A program made the translations under genes and the position numbers. Under the pieces are notes generated by a model. It worked only from the letters and a program-made list of their open reading frames with translations. It was not told the origin of the DNA and did not search any database. Below, in pieces: positions 1-5,085 of a stretch of DNA of 5,085 bases. This DNA is from Ignavibacteriales bacterium (GTDB lineage Bacteria > Bacteroidota > Ignavibacteria > Ignavibacteriales > Ignavibacteriaceae), in contig DAIERC010000332.1 in assembly GCA_027347125.1 (NCBI GenBank), positions 1-5,085 on the forward strand, in the 5' to 3' direction. Within the stretch, counting starts at the first letter, position 1. Each line of letters opens with the position of its first letter.

Positions 1-1797
1 AAAACTCTTTTACCTCCGCCTGCAAAACCTTCAAGAAAAATTGAGTTCGTCGGCGACTCGTACACGGTTGCCTCAGGTAACGAATGGACGCAAGAAGGTG
101 CGGCACCCAGCGATTCATTAACTAATAATTACCTGGGGTTCGGTTCTATTGCAGCCAGGCACTACAACGCACAGTATAGCATTTTAGGGCGCGGCGGTTT
201 CGGCCTGGTAGTTGATTACCTAGGCAATTACAGTAATAACCTGCCGAATATGTTTGACAGAACGTTAGTATATAACGCAACACCCAAATGGAATTTTTCA
301 CAATGGACACCAAACGTGGTTGTTATATGTCTCGGCCTAAATGACTATAACGGGTGGGGCGGTTATTCAGGTCCCATTCCGCAGTATGACGCGGATTTAT
401 ACAAAACAAGATACCACCAATTTATTTCTACCATTATGGACGAATACCCCGGCGTTAAAATTCTTTGTGTTGCTCCAAATGGTTTGGATTGGCTTAAAAC
501 ACAGGTGTCTCAAGTTGTTTCCGAAGAAAACGCTAAAGGAAACAACAACGTTTATTATACTTATTTTCCATATTACAACGGCGAGTATGTTAACAACGGA
601 CATCCCAACCTTGCAGCGCATCAGCAAATTGCGGATCAAATAATATCGGTACTCGATACAATTAACGCATGGGTTCCGTACAAAGATACCGCGCCGCCCG
701 TATTTACAAGTTTACCCGCATCACCTGTAATTGTTTCTTCCGCATCATACGCATTAACAGTAGAAACAGATTCTTACGCTACGGTTAAATACAGTACCCA
801 GGATAAGTCTTACAATCAAATGGAAAATGAATTTACAACAACGGGCAATCTTGTTCACTCGGTTACTCTAAACCTGCAGCAAGGCAAACAATACACCTAT
901 TACTTAAGAGCGATGGACGTAAACGGCAACGTCATGGATTCGTCCGCCGTAATTACTTTGAATGTAGACACAACAAAGCAACTGTTAACCTGGAGTTCGC
1001 CCGGTTATGACCTTACAGGATGGCAAACCGGAAATGCCCCGCTCGGCAATGATAACGCCGGAACCAACGCCACTAATATTGCCGCCGGTTCAACTGTTTA
1101 TTTCAGGCAATCGATATCGATGCAAAATGTTAAAAACATAACCGACCTTAGAGTGCTTATTAACGGCCACGACGGCGCTGTTCTTTATTTAAACGGCACT
1201 GAAATAAACAGAATAAATATGGTGCCCGGCGCGGATATAACTTTTGACGCATACGCATTAAGCGATTCGGCAATAAATAAATCCATATTGTTTCCTGTTC
1301 ACAACGGACTTGACCTGTTAATAGAGGGTGAAAATGTTTTCGGCATAGAAATGCACTCACGTTTTACAACAAATCCGGATATTTCTTTCAACGCAAAAAT
1401 TTACGACGCGTACGGCAAAACATATTATGCTTCAGGCTCATCTTGGTATTATTATAATAAAGGCACCGCGCCAGCAAATCAGGTTGGCGATAAAGTAACC
1501 GGCGTTTTAGCGGGCAACAACAATGCTGTTCCGGCATCAATCCAATTATACGCTAATTACCCCAACCCGTTTAATCCCTCAACAAATATTTCTTTTAATT
1601 TAAATAAGAAGAGTCGTGTTGAATTAAATGTTTATAATATTCTTGGTCAACTTATAACAACACTGGTAAATGATGAATTAAACGCGGGCAAGTACAACTA
1701 TCAATTCGATGCTAAGAACCTTGCGAGCGGTATTTACATTTATAAATTAAAAACCGGATCATATACCAGTATAAAGAAGATGGTATTGCTAAAATAA
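1..1797 (+). CDS. Secreted CE2-type acetyl esterase (SGNH hydrolase) with T9SS sorting domain, 5'-truncated by window edge
   Basis: The frame is open from base 1 to the TAA at 1795-1797, giving 598 visible residues. The ATG at 250 is internal, because the nucleophile motif lies upstream of it. Residue numbers count from base 1. IEFVGDSY (14-21) carries the catalytic Ser20. GRGGFG (63-68) fits the block II oxyanion Gly region. GLND (112-115) is block III with Asn114. GHPNLAAHQ (200-208) is block V with His201. The DRTL, W(N/D)FS.W.P(N/D)VVVI and HPN segments match carbohydrate esterase family 2, which deacetylates xylan, glucomannan and similar glycans. Residues 229-322 look like an Ig/FN3-like domain. 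Residues 331-468 resemble a galactose-binding-like beta-sandwich (APLG, DGAVLYLNG). Residues 513-598 are a T9SS type A sorting domain (YPNPFNPST at 520-528, ending KKMVLLK). The missing N-terminus should hold the signal peptide and the CE2 jelly-roll domain. The protein is probably surface-bound or released through T9SS. The family call is strong; the substrate is inferred. Confidence 0.88.
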   Translation, partial: KTLLPPPAKPSRKIEFVGDSYTVASGNEWTQEGAAPSDSLTNNYLGFGSIAARHYNAQYSILGRGGFGLVVDYLGNYSNNLPNMFDRTLVYNATPKWNFSQWTPNVVVICLGLNDYNGWGGYSGPIPQYDADLYKTRYHQFISTIMDEYPGVKILCVAPNGLDWLKTQVSQVVSEENAKGNNNVYYTYFPYYNGEYVNNGHPNLAAHQQIADQIISVLDTINAWVPYKDTAPPVFTSLPASPVIVSSASYALTVETDSYATVKYSTQDKSYNQMENEFTTTGNLVHSVTLNLQQGKQYTYYLRAMDVNGNVMDSSAVITLNVDTTKQLLTWSSPGYDLTGWQTGNAPLGNDNAGTNATNIAAGSTVYFRQSISMQNVKNITDLRVLINGHDGAVLYLNGTEINRINMVPGADITFDAYALSDSAINKSILFPVHNGLDLLIEGENVFGIEMHSRFTTNPDISFNAKIYDAYGKTYYASGSSWYYYNKGTAPANQVGDKVTGVLAGNNNAVPASIQLYANYPNPFNPSTNISFNLNKKSRVELNVYNILGQLITTLVNDELNAGKYNYQFDAKNLASGIYIYKLKTGSYTSIKKMVLLK

Positions 1798-1807
1798 GCA
1801 TGATCAA

Positions 1808-1839
1808 ATAACCGTGTTTGTTAATAGGCGTGCGGTTAT
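1808..1839 (+). terminator. Possible terminator hairpin after the esterase gene
   Basis: ATAACCG (1808-1814) and CGGTTAT (1833-1839) form a perfect 7-bp stem around an 18-nt loop, starting 11 bases after the esterase stop codon. The position suits 3'-end formation. The downstream bases (CTTGTACTAT) lack a proper T tract, so it could instead be a 3'-stabilising structure or chance. Confidence 0.35.
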
Positions 1840-1860
1840 CTTGTACTATACAACCGTTGA

Positions 1861-1878
1861 GTTGAGATAATTTTCAAC
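1861..1878. repeat. Short inverted repeat (7-bp stem, 4-nt loop)
   Basis: GTTGAGA (1861-1867) pairs with TTTCAAC (1872-1878) through six Watson-Crick pairs and one G-U, around a TAAT loop. It is the second of three closely spaced hairpins behind the esterase gene. No T tract follows. Confidence 0.35.
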
Positions 1879-1890
1879 CAGATCAAGCCC

Positions 1891-1916
1891 CGAAGATCAT
1901 AGCTCTAAGATCTTCG
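1891..1916. repeat. Perfect 8-bp inverted repeat
   Basis: CGAAGATC (1891-1898) and GATCTTCG (1909-1916) are exact reverse complements separated by 10 bases. The stem is symmetrical and could act on either strand. It may form a structure in the 3' end of the esterase transcript or serve as a protein-binding dyad. The sequence alone does not decide between these. Confidence 0.45.
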
Positions 1917-2182
1917 AAGCAGCTTATTTTATGTAAGTATAACTTCAAGGTCTAAACCAGTGACCCCGAAAGTTATGATTGCAAAAAGGGGGATTATTTT
2001 TTTATATTGGTACTAAGTAAAATTAAATACGGGGACAAATCTATGGGGATCATATCTGAATAAAATCCTACACGTTGAAATAACCGGCAAAAATCGGTTT
2101 TGTATTATTCGTGTCGATATCCGATTACCACAAGTTTAAGAAGTTAATTAAAGAAAAAATATTAAGTAGGTAAAAAACATCT

Positions 2183-2332
2183 ATGAGAAAGTTATTAAAG
2201 ATAATATTTATAAGTATGTTGTTGCTTATGGAGTTTAATTGCGATAACAATAGCGATGAACCGTACATCGGTCTAATGTTATTGCAGCCAAGAAATTTAG
2301 AGATATATTTCTTACCTTTTAAATATCGTTAA
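2183..2332 (+). CDS. Short lipoprotein-like ORF, 49 residues, uncertain
   Basis: The ORF runs from ATG at 2183 to TAA at 2330-2332. The N-terminus has the form of a lipoprotein signal: MRKLLK is basic, residues 7-16 are hydrophobic (IIFISMLLLM), and Cys20 is followed by the acidic stretch DNNSDEP. Acidic residues just after the Cys are typical of lipoproteins sent to the cell surface in Bacteroidota. The lipobox itself is poor, because Glu17 sits at -3 where a small aliphatic residue is usual. The remaining 29 residues carry no motif I recognise. AAGTAGG at 2164-2170 could act as a ribosome site, but its 12-base spacing is long. It may be a real small lipoprotein, a remnant of a longer one, or a chance ORF in AT-rich DNA. 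Confidence 0.35.
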   Translation: MRKLLKIIFISMLLLMEFNCDNNSDEPYIGLMLLQPRNLEIYFLPFKYR

Positions 2333-2425
2333 GAAATTTGCGTTAAATATTTTTCACGAATTGCAAAGCTCACATAATTATGCATAAATATTGCCCAATG
2401 CAAAATTATTATTATATTTTAGATA

Positions 2426-2594
2426 ATGATAAAAAGGCTTGATGAAGTCCGGGTAGTGACTCCGCTTCGATAATCGAAACAAAAAGTTCATTCGCCACAA
2501 AAATGCCGGATATGATTGGTCCGGTCATTTCACCATCTGGTATTTGCTCATGCAGGCCCTTAAGTTAAACCAATACGAGGAATATTTAATATGA
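2426..2594 (+). pseudogene. Protein-like reading frame fragment overlapping the peptidase start; probable frameshifted or decayed gene
   Basis: Bases 2460-2594 form an open frame of 44 codons, closed by TGA at 2592-2594, which overlaps the ATG of the next gene as ATGA. The peptide looks like a genuine C-terminus: it is aromatic and charged, with NRNKKFIRHKNAGYDW, SGHFTIWYLL and ALKLNQYEEYLI in order. Its only ATG is at 2550, deep inside, and TAG-TGA at 2454-2459 blocks it upstream. A second short frame starts at ATG 2426 (MIKRLDEVRVVTPLR) and stops at 2471-2473, overlapping the first by about 11 bases. Removing one base between 2460 and 2471 would join them into a protein of about 55 residues. 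A frameshifted small gene, the 3' relic of a larger gene, or a sequencing error are all possible. I do not recognise the family. The 4-base overlap suggests former or present translational coupling to the peptidase gene. Confidence 0.4.
2577..2581 (+). promoter_or_regulatory. Ribosome binding site of the M3 peptidase gene
   Basis: GAGGA lies 9 bases before the ATG at 2591. It supports this start together with the signal peptide that begins exactly there. The site lies inside the overlapping upstream reading frame (codons for Glu-Glu), as is usual for coupled genes. Confidence 0.55.
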
Positions 2595-4735
2595 TCCGAA
2601 TTTTTAACAAAACTCTTATCGGCATACTGTCGTTTGGCGTTGTATCATTTATAACGGCAGCAACAAATAATACACAGGGAGACACTTTGGCGACTAACCA
2701 TAATAACCCATTTTTTACACCCAGCACTCTTCCCTTCCAGGCTCCGCCGTTTGATAAGATTAAAGACAGTGATTTCAAACCGGCTATTGAGGAAGGAATG
2801 AAACAGCAGCTTGTCGAGATAAAAAAAATTGCAGATAACCCTGCTCCGCCTACATTTGAAAACACACTTGTTGCCCTGGAAAAAAGCGGTCAGTTATTAA
2901 CACGAGTTTCATTGGTATTTAACGCGGTAACAGGCGCCAATACGGACTCATTATTGCAAAAGGTGCAGGAGGAAGAAGCGCCAAAGCTTGCCGCCCACAG
3001 CGATGCGATTTTCCTGAATACAAAATTGTTTGAAAGAGTTAAATCGATTTATGAAAAACGCAGCAGGCTAAAACTCGACCATGAATCTCAAAAACTTGTT
3101 TTATACTATTACAATCAGTTTGTACACGCCGGCGCAAATCTATCCGCAGAAGACAAGACCAAACTGAAAAAAATGAATGAAGAAGAAGCGACGCTAATAG
3201 CCAAATTTGTTAACAAACTATTGGCAGGCACTAAAGCCGGCGCGCTGGTTGTTAGCGACAAATCAGAATTAGAAGGACTTTCGGCCGCGGATCTTGATGC
3301 GGCGTCTCAATCGGCATCGGCACGGGGACTTTCAGGAAAATGGCTTATCTCATTGCAGAATACAACGCAGCAGCCTGATCTTCAATCTCTTGAGAACAGG
3401 GAAACCCGTAAAAAACTATTTGAAAATTCATGGAACCGTACAGAACGTAATGACGCAAATGATACCCGTTCCGATATAGAGCGCATTGCAAAAATACGTG
3501 CAGAGAAAGCAAAGCTATTAGGATTTTCCAATTATGCCGCCTGGAGGCTTCAAGATCAAATGGCTAAAACGCCTGAGGCTGTGGAAAAATTCCTAACCGG
3601 ACTTGCTCCTGCTACAGTTGCCAATGAACAAAAAGAAGCCGCGGATATTCAGACATTTATTAATAAATCCGGTAAAGATTTTAAGCTTGAACCATGGGAC
3701 TGGAGTTATTATGCCGAGAAATTGCGTAAGGCTCGCTTTAACCTGGATGATTCTCAAGTTAAACCTTACTTTGTGCTTGATAACGTACTTCAGAAAGGAA
3801 TTTTCTACGAAGCTCACGAACTATACGGACTAACATTTAAGGAGCTTCACAACATTCCCGTTTACCAGAAAGATGTTCGTGTTTTTGAAGTGTTTGATAA
3901 AGACGGTTCGCCGCTTGCACTTTTTTACGCAGATTATTTTAAACGCGATAATAAGTCGGGTGGTGCCTGGATGGACAACATGGTGCAGCAGTCAAAACTG
4001 CTTGGTACAAAACCGGTGGTTTACAATGTTACCAACTTTACCAAACCTGCGCCGGGGCAGCCTGCTTTGTTAAGCTTTGACGATGTAACAACCATGTTTC
4101 ATGAATTCGGCCATGCTTTGCACGGAATATTTGCAAGCCAGGAATATCCAAGCCTTTCCGGAACAAGCGTGCCGCGCGACTTTGTAGAATTCCCTTCCCA
4201 ATTTAACGAGCACTGGGCTCTTTATCCAAAGGTGCTGGAACATTACGCATTAAACTACAAAACAGGGAAACCCATACCTCAAGAATTGGTTGATAAAATT
4301 AAAAAGGCAAACAATTTTAACCAGGGTTATGATTTTACCGAACTGCTGGAAGCCGCTGATCTTGATATGGCATGGCATACACTGCCTGCAAGCGCGCCGG
4401 AACAAAACGCGGATGAATTTGAAACTGCCAGCCTGAAGAAAGATAATTTATATATTCCGCAGGTACCTCCGCGTTACAGGTCGAGTTATTTTATGCACAT
4501 CTGGGGAAACGGATATGCCGCCGGTTATTATGCTTATCTATGGTCTGAGATGTTAGATGATGACGCATTCGACTGGTTTATGAATCACGGCGGATTAACC
4601 CGCGAGAACGGCGACCGTTTTAGGAAGATGATACTTTCGCGCGGAGCCACAGAAGATTACGGTAAGATGTTCCGCGCATTCGCCGGGCATGATCCGCGAA
4701 TAGAGCCGATGCTAAAGAACCGCGGTCTTAAGTAG
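2591..4735 (+). CDS. dcp: Exported M3-family zinc metallopeptidase, Dcp-like peptidyl-dipeptidase
   Basis: This 714-residue protein cuts short peptides, releasing dipeptides from the C-terminus if it behaves like E. coli Dcp (about 680 residues). Residues 1-24 form a Sec signal: basic MIRIFNK, a hydrophobic core, and a likely cut near ITAA, so the enzyme should be periplasmic. Residues 39-150 match the helical N-terminal part of the Dcp group (NPFFTPSTLPF, NPAPPTFENTL). The catalytic region has HEFGH at 504-508 with Zn ligands His504 and His508 and general base Glu505. The third ligand is Glu533 in FVEFPSQ, 25 residues after His508 as in thimet oligopeptidase. His636, Tyr642 and Tyr649 in HIWGNGYAAGYYAYLW correspond to the substrate and transition-state residues of the family. 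All key residues are present, so it should be active. The next in-frame Met is residue 49, so the 2591 start is secure. Dcp versus other M3A oligopeptidases rests on similarity by eye. Confidence 0.93.
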   Translation: MIRIFNKTLIGILSFGVVSFITAATNNTQGDTLATNHNNPFFTPSTLPFQAPPFDKIKDSDFKPAIEEGMKQQLVEIKKIADNPAPPTFENTLVALEKSGQLLTRVSLVFNAVTGANTDSLLQKVQEEEAPKLAAHSDAIFLNTKLFERVKSIYEKRSRLKLDHESQKLVLYYYNQFVHAGANLSAEDKTKLKKMNEEEATLIAKFVNKLLAGTKAGALVVSDKSELEGLSAADLDAASQSASARGLSGKWLISLQNTTQQPDLQSLENRETRKKLFENSWNRTERNDANDTRSDIERIAKIRAEKAKLLGFSNYAAWRLQDQMAKTPEAVEKFLTGLAPATVANEQKEAADIQTFINKSGKDFKLEPWDWSYYAEKLRKARFNLDDSQVKPYFVLDNVLQKGIFYEAHELYGLTFKELHNIPVYQKDVRVFEVFDKDGSPLALFYADYFKRDNKSGGAWMDNMVQQSKLLGTKPVVYNVTNFTKPAPGQPALLSFDDVTTMFHEFGHALHGIFASQEYPSLSGTSVPRDFVEFPSQFNEHWALYPKVLEHYALNYKTGKPIPQELVDKIKKANNFNQGYDFTELLEAADLDMAWHTLPASAPEQNADEFETASLKKDNLYIPQVPPRYRSSYFMHIWGNGYAAGYYAYLWSEMLDDDAFDWFMNHGGLTRENGDRFRKMILSRGATEDYGKMFRAFAGHDPRIEPMLKNRGLK

Positions 4736-4814
4736 CAGAACTTAAAAGGAAAAATTGCTAAGAAAATAAACCGAGTTTATTTTTGCAGTTTGCCCAAATA
4801 ATAATTTAACCACA
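4736..4814. other. Short 3' untranslated stretch with an AT-rich hairpin
   Basis: AAAATAAAC (4763-4771) and GTTTATTTT (4775-4783) form a perfect 9-bp stem with a 3-base loop (8 bp with a CCGAG loop if the closing C-G pair is not counted). The right arm is itself T-rich, so it could help stop transcription after the peptidase gene, but it is AT-only apart from one pair and thermodynamically weak. Confidence 0.35.
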
Positions 4815-4852
4815 TAGCAAGGAAACGGATAAAACAATCCGTTTCCTTGTTA
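4815..4852. terminator. Strong hairpin, probable terminator of the peptidase gene
   Basis: CAAGGAAACGGAT (4818-4830) pairs perfectly with ATCCGTTTCCTTG (4837-4849) around the loop AAAACA. One G-U and two A-T pairs extend the stem to 16 bp (4815-4852). The following TTAATATTTTC is a mediocre T tract. It lies 79 bases after the peptidase stop codon and is by far the most stable hairpin in the window. It could also end transcription arriving from the other side. Confidence 0.7.
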
Positions 4853-5085
4853 ATATTTTCACCTTCCTAAATTACGATATACCCTAAGAAATAAGAGAGT
4901 ACCGTTTACACGGGGAAAAGGTGCATTTAAAAAATAAAATAATTAAGTTATAATAATTCATTTACGGCGACACTATTTCTTAGCATCGGGGACACATACG
5001 AGATACAAGGTCCGGAAACATATTTTATTTGCATAGATATTATCAAAATTTATTTTTTCGGTAAATAGACCATACAATTAAAAGA
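4853..5085. other. AT-rich intergenic region to the window edge, no gene seen
   Basis: There is no ATG on the forward strand here, and the reverse-strand openings are at most about 25 codons without a recognisable product. The region carries a 10-bp inverted repeat (CTAAGAAATA at 4884-4893, TATTTCTTAG at 4974-4983) and a CGGGGACA motif at 4987-4994. It probably contains the leader or promoter of a gene beyond the window, but I cannot point to convincing promoter hexamers. Confidence 0.55.

Larger units (their letters stand above)
1798..2182. other. Intergenic region with several small inverted repeats, no supported gene
   Basis: This stretch follows the esterase stop codon. All forward frames are interrupted repeatedly; the longest open run, about 40 codons ending near 2140, has no convincing start or recognisable motif. 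The region contains the hairpins listed separately. It also holds a C4 run at 1964-1967 facing a G5 run at 1988-1992, followed by seven T at 1997-2003, which looks like a weak or eroded terminator because the stem is only 4 bp. AACCG at 2082-2086 faces CGGTT at 2095-2099 ahead of TT, a further 5-bp stem. I see no tRNA, rRNA or CRISPR repeat here. Confidence 0.6.

Noticed and set aside
250..252. ATG at 250 as the start of the esterase gene
   Set aside because: The same frame is open to base 1 and the catalytic GDSY motif is encoded at 52-63, upstream of this ATG, so it is an internal Met.
2290..2313. 10-bp imperfect AT-only hairpin inside the short lipoprotein-like ORF
   Set aside because: One mismatch, almost no GC pairs, and AT-rich surroundings make chance the simplest explanation.
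2391..2418. TTGCCC-16 bp-TATATT as a promoter for the peptidase gene
   Set aside because: The match to a sigma-70 promoter is only partial, the region is so AT-rich that such boxes arise by chance, and the promoter consensus of this lineage may differ.
2441..2480. Possible tRNA-like TTCGA motif near 2466
   Set aside because: No acceptor, anticodon or T stems can be built around it; the TTCGA is part of a palindrome.
2445..2568. Alternative frame between 2445 and 2568 (about 40 codons, internal ATG at 2503)
   Set aside because: It overlaps the more protein-like frame 2460-2594, is Ser-rich in a way typical of a shifted frame, and has no ribosome site or coupling to the next gene.
2560..2865. 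Reverse-strand ORF of 101 codons over the start of the peptidase gene
   Set aside because: It lies antisense to a clear, complete peptidase and has no motif or ribosome site of its own, so it is a shadow frame.
4861..4962. Reverse-strand ORF of about 25 codons ending in the last intergenic region
   Set aside because: Too short, Phe/Ile/Leu-rich as expected from AT-rich DNA, and without a recognisable start signal.

Overview
The window is AT-rich DNA that most likely comes from a member of the Fibrobacteres-Chlorobi-Bacteroidota superphylum, with Ignavibacteria-type bacteria the best guess. The main clue is the C-terminal type IX secretion (T9SS) sorting domain of the first gene, whose YPNPFNPST signature is very common in Ignavibacteria and relatives. 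The second large gene, a Dcp-type peptidase with an export signal, and an acidic lipoprotein-like short ORF agree with this. The phylum call is an inference from motifs, not from a marker gene.

Layout. Bases 1-1797 hold the 3' part of a secreted carbohydrate esterase of the CE2/SGNH type. It has the catalytic domain, an Ig/FN3-like domain, a galactose-binding-like beta-sandwich and the T9SS sorting tail; its start lies upstream of the window. Bases 1798-2590 form a long gap without a large intact gene. It begins with a series of small inverted repeats, holds one short lipoprotein-like ORF (2183-2332), and ends with a protein-like reading frame (2460-2594) that lacks a start codon and overlaps the next gene by an ATGA. 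Bases 2591-4735 encode a complete exported M3-family metallopeptidase (Dcp-like). Bases 4736-5085 are non-coding and include a strong 16-bp hairpin that is the probable terminator.

Function. The two large genes do not share an obvious pathway. One is a cell-surface or extracellular enzyme likely to remove acetyl groups from plant-type polysaccharides. The other is a periplasmic zinc peptidase that trims oligopeptides. Both fit a heterotrophic, polymer-degrading lifestyle. The 793-base gap with hairpins argues that they are separate transcription units.

Novelty. I see no CRISPR array, complete mobile element, RNA gene or clear new multi-gene system. The points most worth checking are the hidden reading frame that abuts the peptidase gene, the short lipoprotein-like ORF, and the Asn in place of the usual catalytic Asp in the esterase.
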